DNA of 64,000 nucleotides from Balamuthia mandrillaris (Eukaryota; Discosea; Longamoebia; Balamuthiidae). Shown one piece after another: positions 23,062 to 34,370 of the stretch (its first letter is position 1; each line of letters starts with the position of its first letter). Under the pieces are notes generated by a model, which saw nothing but the letters and a program-made list of their open reading frames with translations, ran no database searches and was not told the origin of the DNA. Made by a program: the position numbers and the translations under genes. The stretch covers positions 5,001 through 69,000 of the forward strand of contig JAVKOQ010000055.1 in NCBI GenBank assembly GCA_031835245.1. The letters run 5' to 3'.

Positions 23062-23217
23062 ATGAGGCAGTTTCTGGTGGCCTGTTGCTTGCTGGTGTGC
23101 GTCGGCTTTGCCGCGGCTTGGAGCTGCCCTGACTGGGAGTCCGAGGAAGCCTTGCAAGAGGCCCGCATCAATGTGGCTGTGCTGTACCTCAAGTGGGGCG
23201 TGTGGTTGTTAGACGTT
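23062..23217 (+). pseudogene. Orphan first exon with signal peptide
   Basis: The ATG at 23062 opens a secretory signal (MRQFLVACCLLVCVGFAAAW) followed by SCPDWESEEALQEA and LKWGVWLLD. The frame then runs into unrelated sequence that belongs to the antisense of the WD40 gene and stops. At 23214-23217 the sequence CGTT is the reverse complement of AACG at 16291-16294. Joining here continues in frame into VEEWTAKMKT of the Cys-rich gene at 16293, supplying that gene's missing signal peptide. Taken alone the exon has no donor site and no downstream partner on the plus strand. Confidence 0.7.
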
Positions 23218-25770
23218 TATATTTTTTACACACTGGAACGTTTTTGTGTCCCATATCTTTTTTTTTTTGATTTACATCATTAAGACTAGAGGTAAATAAA
23301 AAACAAAGAAGCAGAAAGAAAGCGAACCTTGATAAGATTGTAGCAGCCACTGTAGAGGTAGTCGCCATCGACACACATGGCACGGACCCAATGGTTATGG
23401 CCTTTCAATGTTTGGATGCAGGTAAAGGAGGCGACGTCCCATACTTTAATCTCGGTGTAGCTACCGCTGAACAAAAAGTTGTCCTTTACCAACAATTTGC
23501 ATATGGTATTGCCATGCCCTGTTATTGTTTGTACACATTTCATCGTTTTTGTGTTCCACACCTTAACGTTTGCTGTTAGGAAAGAAAGAGACAGAGACGG
23601 AGACAGAGAGACAGAGATAGACAGAGAAACAATAGAAATGGTTGAACCTTGATTGTTTTGTCAGAGGACCCACTAATGAGTCTCTTGCCTACCACGATAA
23701 CTGCATGAACTATGCCGTTGTGGCCTGTTAACGTATGCCTCACTTTGAATGTCGCTCTGTCCCACACCTGTTATTTAGGAACAAAAAAAAAGAATTTCAA
23801 CAAAACAATCACGAAGAAGAAGAAGAAGAAGAAGAACAAAATAATTACGCGAATGGTTTGATCAGAGGACCCGCTAATGAGTAAAGTGGGCGTGACAGCC
23901 AAAGACCAAACAGGGCCTTCATGTCCCATGAATGTGCCTTTGCACTTGAAGATGTGAGTGTTCACCTCCTCTATAGATATTTAACAAAAAGGAAGAAGTG
24001 TAAGAATGAGAGGACGCCACACGAAGAAGCAAGGTACAGACCATCTGGGGGAATGCCACTTGCAACTGATTTTGTCTTTTTGGTTCCACTGGTTTTTAGA
24101 AACGGCAATGTATCGATTGGAGCTACGCAATTTTCTGTTTGTTCTTTTGTTGTGAGTCGAGTGAAAAGAATAAACAAAGCATCAAAGCAACAAACCCGGT
24201 TTTAATTGTAGCATGTGAGTGAGATCATCCACTTTGGTAGTCAAACGTTTGACAGCCTCTCTGAGTTCATAGTTTTCTTTCTTTTGTAACTGGAGATGAG
24301 TCATTAGGACTCTGGCCTGTTCTTCCTGTTTCTGAATGAAGCCCTTTATCTTTTCATAAGGACATTGCTGCAGATGAACGTGAACTTCATCCTTCCGTGC
24401 AATGTAATCACAACCTGCTTTCTGTATGGATAGAAGAGAGAGAGAGAGAGTGTGTGTGTGTGTGTGTGTGTGTTGTGTGTTAGTGAATGAGTGAAGGTGT
24501 AAGTAACAGAAATACAAAGGCAACAGAGGATGATGAACAATAAACAAACCTTGTGAGGGCAAGGTATACGATCGCACCGTTTAACGTGTTGATCAATGTT
24601 CATTCGAAGAAAGAAATTCTCGCAAAACGGACACTGCACGGGAGCGTGCAAACAAGTCCGTTCGTGCTCTCGCTTTTGTCCCAACTTTACCTTCTCTTTA
24701 CATCCTCCCTCATCACTGACTAACTTCAAACTTGTTGTTTGCTCCGCCGCCGATTTATTTTCTTCGTCAACATTATTGCTGGAAGAAGGAGCGCTCGTCG
24801 TTGCATGAACTTGTTTACAGCCATATTTACAATGCACGAGAAGATCGCTTATTTGTCCCATGATAGCCAAGTTTGGGATCAAGTAATGCAGGTCAAGTTC
24901 CTCGCCGCACTCTGGACACATCACCTCCATCACCGCTGTATTTGCTGCTTCGTCGTTGTCTTCCACACCGCCGCCAATGCCTGATTTCACCCCTTCCATG
25001 GCCTTTGCTGGATATGGCGTGTTTGTCGTTATGGCTGCTGTAGGGGAGGAGGAAGATGGGCTTGTTGCTCCTGCTTTTGTGGGCATTGCTTTGCTGATGA
25101 GCCGAGAAGAAGACGGAGCAGAAGGAGAGGACGGGGCAGGAACAATCGGAATTTTGCCTTTACGAAAAGCAGAGGAGGAGGAGGCTAATGGAGGTGAGGC
25201 CTTGTTGCCGTTGTTACTTTCATGCTTTGCCGCAGCCTCTTGAAGAAGGCATCGTTTGCAAAAGGTGTGTCCGCAGGAGGTGATGACAGGGTAGACGAAC
25301 AAGCCCTTGTGCAAAGGGCAGAACAAGCTGTCCGAAGGTTGATGTACGAACAACGTCTCTTCCTCCTTCCAACTTATTCTTTCTCCTCCTTCGTCATCCT
25401 CGTCTTCCCCCTCAACCTCAGCTTGTTCATCTTCGAATTCTTCGGCAATGTCTTCGTCCAATATCACAGCGTTTTTGCTTTGCTGTTGTTTGCGATGACT
25501 GCTTGTTCGTGGAAGCTGAGCACGCTGGTGTCGACGAGAGGCGGTCAGGGAACCTCCCGCCGCTACAGAGGAGGCCACATCGCCCTTCCAACGCGCAACA
25601 GGAGACAGCTTCCCGGCAGAGCTGCTCTTTTTGGTTTTCTTTTTCTTCTTGACGGAAGCCGTGGCGGCGGAGGAACTCAAAGCCAACGGAGAGCCCTGCA
25701 CCTGTGGCGGCAGCGGAGATGATGATGCTGATGACGGCGGCGTTCCAGCAGCACTCTCCGTCCTGTCCAT
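23209..25770 (-). CDS. RING/TRAF-zinc-finger WD40 protein, 3' truncated
   Basis: Seven exons (25770-24550, 24421-24196, 24134-24042, 23970-23849, 23767-23648, 23561-23328, 23256-23209) give 687 aa. After a Ser- and acid-rich N-terminus comes a RING-like finger (FCPLH...CGHTFCKRC). It is interrupted by about 100 residues of Ser/Pro/Ala-rich sequence before the last pair (MCPECG). TRAF-type zinc fingers follow ([39 protein letters not shown]), then a coiled coil and about four WD40 blades ([41 protein letters not shown]). Architecture recalls TRAF7-type E3 ligases. The stop after VKNINV falls mid-blade, and the missing blades are at 16295-16778. As assembled, the propeller is incomplete. Confidence 0.8.
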
Positions 25771-26209
25771 TGCTTACCACTTTTTTACAGCACAACAAAA
25801 AATCAGAATTATTTTTTCCTCTGTCGCTCTTCTTTCCTTTTATTGTACGTGCTATTTTTAGATATTCCTAATTTGAACAATTTGTGGACAAAATCTCCGA
25901 ATTATTATCGATAATTAATCTCTTTTTATCAAATTATTGTTTAAACAGGAGCGCCCTGCCAGGGAGCACGGGGGATGAGTGGTGAGGCCACACCACCTTC
26001 TTCTTCTTGTTCTTCTTCTTCTTCTTGTTCTTCTTCTTCTTCTTCTTGTTCTTGTTCTTATTCTTCTTCTTCTTCTTCTTCTTCTTCTTCTTCTTCTTCT
26101 TCTTCTTCTTCTGTTCGCAACAACGACAGCAACAGGCAACTCGAAGGATATTAAGATCACGACATTCATAAATACTTGTATACATCGCCTCGTATCCCTT
26201 CCTAATAGC
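25771..26209. other. Intergenic region with (TTC)n microsatellite
   Basis: About 440 bp between the RING/TRAF start and the stop of the PSI protein. A (TTC/TTG)n run covers about 25997-26112 (plus strand). Flanks are AT-rich. Six-frame translations here are mono-amino-acid artefacts. It may contain the PSI gene 3'UTR and the RING/TRAF promoter. Confidence 0.5.
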
Positions 26210-27861
26210 TCACTTCAACGTCTCAAAGTACCACCGCCGATGCCAATAGCGCCTATAAAGCAGCAGGCCGATGCCAACCGCCACTCCCACAAACAACGTC
26301 GATGCTATCGCTATGAATGCTATCATCCCAGCGTTAGATGCCTTTTCATCACTTTCATGAGCGCCATCCGTTCCATCTCCGTCGTGCGGTCCAGGAAAGC
26401 ATCGGGACTGGTCGCTGAAGCAGAGGTCAGAGGTCGAAAGGGTTGCGGGATTGCAGGTGGAGGTGTCGCCACACCATTCGCATTCTGGGTAGTCCGTGCA
26501 TGAGACACATGTTTTGTAGACGTGGCACATCACCGGTGCTGCTCAGATGATTTAAAAAGAATCAAACATCAATAAAGGTAATAAATATCGATAGCGATAT
26601 AATATCTAACAAGAGAGAAGAGAAGGAGATATCATACCAGGACAAGCGGCAGTGAACCAGTTAAAGGGACAGAGAGGATTCTTGGTGGGAATGTCGGCTG
26701 GTAGGTCCAAACATGCTTTCTTGTCATCGCACCAGCCGCACTTGCTGTTGGAATCTTGAAGACAGCTGTGGCAAGTCAGAAAGTCTAAACACTTTGCTAT
26801 AATGTTTGTATCACCAAAAAGTTAGATAGGTGTGGCAGAACAAGACCACGAAAAACAAGAAGAGATGAAGCAGAATACGAACGGGTTGCACAATCCTCCG
26901 TAGCGAACTGCCATTCTCCACAAGTAACTGCATAAGGAGTAGATGCATTACCGGCGGCACAGGTGACGGCATTGCACCAGCCACAGCGATCATCACTCGA
27001 GCAAGTCTCGCATGAGCTGAACTCCACACAAGGATCTTGTTCGTGGCAAAGGGGAAAACAAAATGAGTTACAATGACCTCAGAGGAAACAAAAATAACAC
27101 AGGCAAGGAGGTTACCTTTGCAGGAAGTCGTTCGAAAGTCCAAGCAAGAGTTCTCTTTTCCATCAGTGCTCACTGGCTGACATTGCGCAGCGGTCTCGCA
27201 CCAGCCGCACTGCACCTCTCCCTTGTCGTTGTTGGAAGCAAGACAAGTGCTACAGTTGAGAAAAGTGCTGCAGTTCTTTGCCGGAGGAGGAGGAGGAGGG
27301 GGTGCGCATTGATCTGTTTGGTAGAACCATTGACTCAAGTCTGCCCATCAAAGAAGCAGATAGCAAGAACGACAAGCAAGCGAGGAACCAAAAAGAAAAG
27401 TCAGAGATAAGAAGAACAACAACGGAGAGGGAGAATGATGAGGGGAGGCAGACACAAAAATGGAGAGGAGAGGAAAAAACGGTAGCGCACCAGGGCATTG
27501 GGCTTGGTCGGCAGGGCTGGCAGCGGAGCCTTTGAGGCAGGCGCTGGAGGTGTTGCACCACCCACAATGAAATTGGTTCGTGCAAGTGTCACAACTATGT
27601 AAAGTGGCACAGTCAACCACTTGTCGAGCTGTACAAAAAAAATTCAATAGCATGAGAGAAGATTAAATCACTGCGAAGATTTGAGATCTTTGACCGTTTC
27701 AAACAAAAAGATGGTAACAAGAAAACTTGAAAAAAAAAATTAGTGGATATACCTCCAACAAACGCACTAGGTAGAGGAGAGCAAGTCACCACGGAGACCA
27801 ACCAAAACAACAGGGCGAGGCAGCCAAGCCGCCATCTCCTCCTCGTGGTCGCCCCAACCAT
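26210..27861 (-). CDS. Type I membrane protein with five PSI (plexin) repeats
   Basis: Six exons (27861-27753, 27628-27491, 27340-27116, 27035-26883, 26796-26638, 26538-26210) give 370 aa. A signal peptide (LGCLALLFWLVSVV) is followed by five Cys-rich modules with the PSI pattern C..C..C....CGWC, roughly one per exon: CDTCTNQFHCGWC, CSTC...CGWCETAAQC, CETCSSDDRCGWC, CHSCLQ...CGWCDDKKAC and CVSCTDYPECEWC. A membrane helix (MIAFIAIASTLFVGVAVGIG) and a short basic tail (YRRYWHRRWYF) end the protein. PSI modules normally space other extracellular domains; here they are alone. The last repeat has Glu in place of Gly before WC. Role unknown; likely cell surface. Confidence 0.82.
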
Positions 27862-27972
27862 TCAGGCCTTCAGTTCCTCTTTTCTTCCGTTTCCTGGCGG
27901 CATGCCAACCATTCCAACCATTTCTTAAATACTTGGCAATTTTTACATTGTTTTCATTCCGTTGCTCAACTC

Positions 27973-28960
27973 ATGACGACCTGGGTTATGTTACTTCAAA
28001 CAAAAAAAACCACGATGAGAGGAAGGAACGGCCTGATTACCTTCTCTTCTTCTGTCTCTCAGGGTCGGGCGGTGTTCGCTCGCAAAGGAGCGTTCCAACG
28101 AGCAGGAAGTGGGAGTTGTTTTTCATCATGTTCTTCTTCTTCGCAACTTGCTCCATTCAACAAATTCGCTGGAAGGAGAAGCCTATTCCATTGGGCATCG
28201 AACATCGTTTCCTCCATTGCTGGAGATCAACCCGACACTCACGTCTACAATGAACGAAAGATTTTCCCGTAAGTAGTTGCAAGCAGCAGGTGCAATCCAC
28301 GCTTTGTTTTTTCCTTCCAATCTACAGACCCCGTCCTCCTCCCTTTGAGAGAGACAAAAAGTTCATTTTTTTCTAATCATCAAAACTCCACAAAAAACAA
28401 AAGGTTTACCAGAGAGGAAGTGTTCGACGTGGTTGCTGATGTGGACAACTATCACAAGTTCGTGCCGTGGTGCACCCACTCTGCTGTCCTGCAAAGGAAT
28501 GGCCCCAACCGAATGGAGGCAGAGCTGGGCATCGGTTTCAAGTTTCTCAACCAGCGCTACACCTCAAGCATTGCCATGCAAAGACCATCCGCCATCAAGG
28601 TCCATCGCTCTCTTTCTATCTTCGTTCCTTCTTCTCCTTCTCCTCCTCCAAAGTGTTAAACGTCGTGAGATACAGGTGGAAGTGCCAGAGAGCACGCTGT
28701 TTCACTTCTTGGTCAACAATTGGGAGTTCAACGAGGTGGAGGGCAACAAAGCAGCCTGCGAGGTGCGCTTCCACGTCTCCTTCTCCTTCCGCCTCAGGCT
28801 GCACCAGGCAATGGCTGACAAGTACATGGACGAGGTCGCTCTGCGAATGGTCTCCGTCTTTCAGCGTCGCTGCGCTGACCTTTATCGTTTACGAACGAGT
28901 AAGCAACATCAACCACAACAAAAACAAGAACAACAGTCCCCACATCAGCCTCTTTCCTAG
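27973..28960 (+). CDS. COQ10: COQ10-like START-domain protein (coenzyme Q chaperone)
   Basis: Three exons (27973-28268, 28404-28599, 28676-28960) give 258 aa. The first ~80 residues are Ser/Arg-rich without acidic residues, consistent with a mitochondrial targeting sequence. The rest follows COQ10/ribosome-association-toxin-family SRPBCC proteins: TREEVFDVVADVDNYHKFVPWC, NRMEAELGIGFK, LVNNWEFNEV, CEVRFHVSFSF and YMDEVALRMVSVFQRRC. The known family binds coenzyme Q and supports respiration. There is a Gln-rich C-terminal tail. It diverges from the PSI gene with about 110 bp between them. Confidence 0.85.
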
Positions 28961-29163
28961 TAAAGTATGTTGCTCTTATCCTTCTTGTAATGGTTAACAA
29001 TTACAGAAAGAGAAGAGAAGAGAAGAGAAGAGAGAAAGAGAGGAAACCGTCTAGTTGGAGGAAGCAGACCGTATGGACAGAGTCCGGCAGCATTGGGTCC
29101 TACACCCGTGAATGCATCCACCCATTGTGGTGCATTTGTGCAAGATTTGCAAAAGGTGCAAGT

Positions 29164-30715
29164 TTAATGTAGGCGTAACCGGTCGAGGCGAATAGAGCTG
29201 CACCACCGCCTCAACACATTGATATCAGCAGACTTTGGTAAGGCTTGTTCCCGCTCCTTTTGATGTCTCTGAAACCATTCCACTAGCTTATGATACTTTC
29301 TCAACTCCTCTTCTTCTTGTGCTTCTTCCCCTTCTGCAACTCTTTCTGCTCCTGATAGCAAAACATCTCTGCAAAGACAAAGGAAGGAATAGACTCGAAA
29401 GAAGCTTGCCGTCAACGTCTTCGTGGTTATCCGCTTCAGCTGGCCTTGCAACAAACCGATGGATCGAGAGACGGCTTGTTGCGTCAGTAGTTTATCCCTC
29501 GAGCTTTTCAGCGCAATCCATGGTGATGTTTCCAACAGACAGTGATATGCTTGTTCTTGTTTGTCTTTCTGATTAGGGGGGAAGAAGAGCAGTTCGAGGC
29601 TGTTGGGATTGCCTTGCATCAGCATGGAACAAAACTTGCTTAGCTCGTAGAGGGTACAAGAAGCAGGAGAAGAAGAGGGGGTAGAAAAAGCAGAAAAGGT
29701 TAACGTGGCGTCCTCGTTTTGCGGAGCTGAAACCACTCTGTCTATGGGCGCGGAAAGGACTTGCATGGGATCCGCAACGTATACCCCTGTATACACTGTT
29801 TCTTGCTCTTCCCATCGTTTGACGAGGAAGAGCAGGTCGAGGTTATCTGCTTGCAATTCAGGAAATAGCGATTGGAGATGTTCGTTTGCTCTCGTTGCTC
29901 GTTCCTTGTCTTCCTTTGTGGTTGTTGCTGCTGCATTATAGTTGTGATGTACTTCCTCGAGACGATGTTTTAGGAGCCAATCTTTCAGGAAGAGGGCAAC
30001 ATCAGAAGCAGCAAGAGTGCTTTGTTGTTGTTGCTCTCTTTGTTCTTCGCCTTCTTGAGGAAGAATGCCTCTATTCCGAGCGAATTTTCGTATCTCTGTC
30101 AACTCAGCTTCTGCTCGCTGCAACAGCTGTTCATGAGAATATTGTCCCTGTCGTATACTTAGCAAAAACTCTCTCTCTGGACTTCGTTCCTTCAACCAAA
30201 GATTCAACTTTCGCCCTTCCACCAATCTCTTTGCTTGCATTAGCAGTCGAAAGTTGATGTACCATTTCTTGTGAACCAGTTCCATTGTCACCTTTTTTTT
30301 CTTCTGTTGCTTCCTTTTGTCATAGTAAACGTTGTTGTTCTCGCTCGTTTGCTGTGTTGCTAATTCTCTTTCTTCCTCTTCCACTTTTTGAAATAGTTTC
30401 TTGATGGCCGGAATACCCTTTGCTCCTTCCACTTCACTTAGATACTTTTCCAGCACATTTTTGAGAAACCGTAATGCCGAAGATGACAGCAAAGGAGAAG
30501 GTGAAGAAGGCTCAGAAGCATGCGGAAGAAAGAGCTTCATTCGCTGGTCACGAAGTTCTCGCCACTCGGTGCTCTCAAAGACGACCGAGTGACGGCGCGA
30601 TTGGAAGAGCGTTTCCAACATGCGAGTATCTCCGCCTGCCAACAGCTCGCAAAAGTAACCAACTTCATGTACCGTAAAGTCCGGCTCAAATCCAGTCGCT
30701 GTTTATATTGTCAGA

Positions 30716-30753
<38 letters not shown>

Positions 30754-32033
30754 GAGAGAGAGAGAAGTTACTAGAGAGAAGGGGAGGGAGGGAGGGGGAG
30801 GGAGGAGGAGGGGGAGGAGGGAGGGAGGAGGGAGGGAGGGAGAGGGAGGGAGGGAGGGAGGGAGGGAGGAGGGGGGGGAGGGAGGGGGGGGGGAGGGAGG
30901 GGGGGGAGGAGAGGACGCATACCATTTTTCACAGTGGCTTTAGGAGGATCGAAGGTGCAGAGTACGTCCGCAAGAGGAGCGGCAACAATGGCAAGCATGT
31001 CTGCATCGCTGCCCTGGTGGTGGAGGTTGTAGCTTCGGCTGCCCAAGTGGCAGGCAAACAACACTCGCCCCAACTTGGATACCTGTTTATCCACATTGCA
31101 GTTTTGGTCAGCATTACCGGCATATGAGAGAGAGAGAGAGAGAGAGAGATTGCCTCTTCTAAGAAGCCAGTCCAGTTCTGCTCCACATCAGACTCACCAG
31201 ACGCCAAAAAGAAGTGAGAACGAGCAACTTTCTCTTCTTGTCTGCAAAGCAATCAGAGTTTAGGAGGAAGAAAAACAACCGCAACAACAATGGGCACAGA
31301 ATGAGAAGCATACAAACGGGCAAGCTCTTCCATTCTATTGTGCTCTGCAGAGACGGCCTCCTCGATGAGCTTACACAGAGCCTCTCCTACCTCCGCCGAA
31401 AGCTCCTGACAGTTCCGACTCTGGTTCACCAACGCTTCTTCCGCGGCTTCACCCCCTCTCCTGGCAACGGCCAAGGGGTTGATGAGGTGCTGCGTGGCGG
31501 CAAACGGAAGGCCCTGTTGCTTCAGCTGCGGAAAGCTGCACAGCCACTTCACTCCAAACGGCTCGGAGAGCCTCTCCCTGGCATCCACCTTGTTCGCTTC
31601 CCTGCGGAAACGCATTTGTTTGCCACAAGCGCAGAGGAGAAGAGAGAGGAGAAGCACAGCGCGAGAGAGGAGAAGGGGAGACGTACCCAAGGAAAGTCTC
31701 TTGAGTGTCGGCTGCTGCAGAGGTCATCACCGCAAAGCCTTTCCATGACTTAGTCTTGTTGACAGAAAGCACAAGCAGGACCCGCTCGCTACTCTTTTTG
31801 TTGTTGTTGTTTTGAAGATTTGGGATCAAAAAAGAAGTTCACCGACATCATCTAATGATGTAATGTCTCTCTGAAACAAAAAAAACCTGAAAGGCTTCGT
31901 TCAAGAGTTGATGAGGCTGCGGTGGGTTCTTGCGAAGGGGGGTGGCCCATATGCCCTCCTTTCGCGACAAGTGCAAGCTCTCAAACCCGTTGCTCTTCAA
32001 CACAAAGTACCTCGTCCCTTCCTTCTTCTGCAT
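29164..32033 (-). CDS. YTH domain fused to RlaP-type nucleotidyltransferase
   Basis: Six exons (32033-31887, 31793-31687, 31601-31318, 31241-31198, 31082-30923, 30698-29164) give 758 aa in phase. Residues about 6-150 match YTH RNA-binding domains: TRYFVLKSNGFESLHLSRKE, GIWATP (cage Trp29), LNEAFQ, VLLVLSVNKTKSWKGFAVM and FGVKWL. The segment that normally carries the second cage Trp has none, so m6A binding is uncertain. From about residue 195 a Pol-beta-type nucleotidyltransferase starts with GSRSYNLHHQGSDAD (GS...DxD metal motif). It continues through EPDFTVHEVGYFCELL and SIGLLQGQLKRI, as in the predicted RlaP family (PF10127). Middle and C-terminus are helical and charged. The joining exons share one frame. 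Function inferred: RNA-guided nucleotidyl transfer. Confidence 0.72.
30719..30912. repeat. Purine-only tract inside an intron
   Basis: About 190 bp, almost pure purine on the plus strand: a (GA)n run followed by GGGAGG-rich sequence. It fills most of the 30699-30922 intron of the YTH-nucleotidyltransferase gene, so the transcript carries a long pyrimidine tract. The G-rich strand could form triplex or G-quadruplex structures. Confidence 0.7.
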
Positions 32034-32088
32034 TCTCTTCTTCTTCTAAACTTTTTTATTATTATTTGTGGTGGAAATAGAAAAGGGC

Positions 32089-33883
32089 TCACAAGGAGAA
32101 GCCTGAGACAAGACGGTCGGTGCGTCTCCTCAACGCCCCGTCCGAGTGGGACATCTTCAGCTGCACCTTTCTCTTCAGCTTGGCGGGGAGGGAGGTCCAG
32201 CCAGCGTCCCTCACCTCCGACTTTTCTCCATCCCTCTCCGCGATGGCCGCCACTTGCTTCACCCGCCCTACCCTCTTGTTGCTGTACTCCTGCAAGGCTT
32301 CTCTGATGGGGGAAGAAGAGGAGGAAGAGGAAGCGAGCGAGGAGGCTAAGGTCCAGGCGTCCTCGATGTCCAGGGCGGTGTCTTGTTGGGGGAAGGGAGC
32401 GATTTTGTGGGCGGCGTTGGCGATGAGGGCGGTGTTGCCGGTGAAGAAGGAGGGCATCACGAGGTCGATGGGATAGTCCACCCACAGCTTTTGGGATGTC
32501 TGGGAACAAAAAGCCCCAACCATGACATTGGTGAGAAGAATAAGCAGGGCGGTAGTGTAAGAGAGAAAAGAGGAAGAGAGAGAGAGAGAGAGAGAGAGAA
32601 GAGGAGAGGGTACGGATTGAAAAGCTTTGATGACTTCAGGAGCGCCATAGGCTGTGAACCTAGGCCACTGGTCTTTGGGAAACATGATAGAGTCCTTCGT
32701 GCCGGAACGAAGCAGGCGGGTGTTGATGCCTAGTGGTGTCGGTAAAGCCTGCGCCCACACGTACACCTCCTTCTTTGAAACTGGAATCATGCCAATGCGG
32801 CCAGGTGTTCCCCTTTTACGTGTTGTTGTTGAGCAAACACAACAAAAAAGCAGTGAACAAGAACGAAAGAAATGATAACATACAGCAGCTCAACGGCATA
32901 ATTGTCCGGCAGTTCAACGGGACGAGGCAGTATAGCAGACCATATGGCGTAGTTGTAATGCTTCACCGTGTTCTTCTTGTTGGTGTACCATGTCCTCAAC
33001 GATGGAAGCATTTCCTATGTCATAAACAAAAATGAAGAAACAAATACCAAAAATTGTACAAAGTAAGTACGGAGTCTTTCAAGCGAAGAAAGGCGGCTTA
33101 CCTCCGCAGTGAGAACATCAGCACCAACGACTACATCATACTCTTTGGTGGGCCTCCCTTCTGTAAATCTGCACGTAACTTTTTGCGTTTGTTCATCTGT
33201 TACCATGCTGGATACCGCTCCTGCTCACGCCAAACAGAGTCAGCAAACAGATCCTCCAGAAGAGAGAAACGTGATAACCTTTTGATACCATCGACTTCGT
33301 TACCAAAGAAGGATGCTTTGCGGTACGCTTTCTCAGTGCTTGATTCAGGATCTACTTAGTGAAGAAAAGTGGGAGTCTTTCATGATTAGAAGCAGAGAAG
33401 AGAACGAAGAAAGAGGAGAAAGAAAGATTGAGAAGAGAGAAGGTAAGGAGCGTATAACTTGAATGAGATCCGAAGTGCGAATGCCAATGTTAGGAATGTT
33501 ATTATACCGTTGTGAGAGATCGCCATAGGGTATTCTACCCAGAGTATCTCCATTAGCCATCGCATGCACCAACTTGTCCACTCTGCAACCTGTTTGGAAG
33601 AATGCACTTGTTTAAATCTACAAGAGAAAGAAAAAATAGCACGCAAAAGAAGAAGAAGAACAAGAAGAACAAGAAGAAGAAGAAGAAGAGAAGACGATGA
33701 AGCAGACGAAGAAGGAGAGCAAGAGTAACAATACGATGAAGAAGAGAAAGAAAGAGTAAGATATTGGAAGGAGAGTGAAAGAAATACCCTGAGCTTCTAT
33801 TTCCTCACGCAAGCCAAGCTTTTCCATGACCCGCATAGCATTGATCGGGAGAAAGGAGCCCATTGCTATCACCACAAAGAGTG

Positions 33884-33926
<43 letters not shown>

Positions 33927-34370
33927 AGTTGACAAACAGAAAAACAAACAAAAGCAAAAGGAGCGAACCAGCGAAGCGTTCCGGATTGGTGTGATGCTGA
34001 ACGATTTCCGAAGCGATGCCATGTTCTTTGAGGCAAAGGGCTTTTTTATTGCATTGAAGTGGTCAAGTGAGTGAGTGTCCTTCCTCCAACGACCAAAAAA
34101 AAAAAAGAGAAGAAAAGGAAGTTCACCAAGAGTCAGGGCCGCCACATTCGAGCCAGCGATCAGCACGGTCGGTTTGGCCGGGTCATCGGCCGCGGAGGAG
34201 GAGGAGGAGGGAGGAGTCGCGCTGGAAAAAAGACGAGCGGAAGACAACAGGGCGAAAGAGGGTTGTTGGTTCTGCAGCGCAGCGAGCGCTCCACCACCGG
34301 GCCGTCCCGCCAACGGCGAAAAGCGGGCAGCGAGCTGCACGCTCACCGACGAGACTCCTCTTCTCTTCAT
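32089..34370 (-). CDS. FAD-dependent monooxygenase (PHBH/UbiH-like)
   Basis: Nine exons (34370-34127, 34040-33969, 33865-33788, 33589-33459, 33351-33279, 33220-33102, 33014-32884, 32812-32614, 32499-32089) give 485 aa. The first ~60 residues are Arg/Ser-rich and look mitochondrial. The FAD-binding fold begins at TVLIAGSNVAALTLALCLKE, a deviation from GxGxxG. The family landmarks RTSDLIQILNQAL, YDVVVGAD and NTALIANAAHKIAPFPQQDT...IEDAWTLA follow in order. The last corresponds to the GDAAH...GQG...ED motif, with Asn replacing Asp. Such enzymes hydroxylate aromatic or quinone-precursor substrates. The altered FAD motifs could mean weak or lost flavin binding. Neighbouring COQ10 invites a link to ubiquinone metabolism, but adjacency in eukaryotes is weak evidence. 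Confidence 0.65.

Noticed and set aside
26041-26112. CRISPR-like or tandem repeat array
   Set aside because: It is a simple (TTC)n microsatellite without spacers, in a eukaryotic intergenic region.
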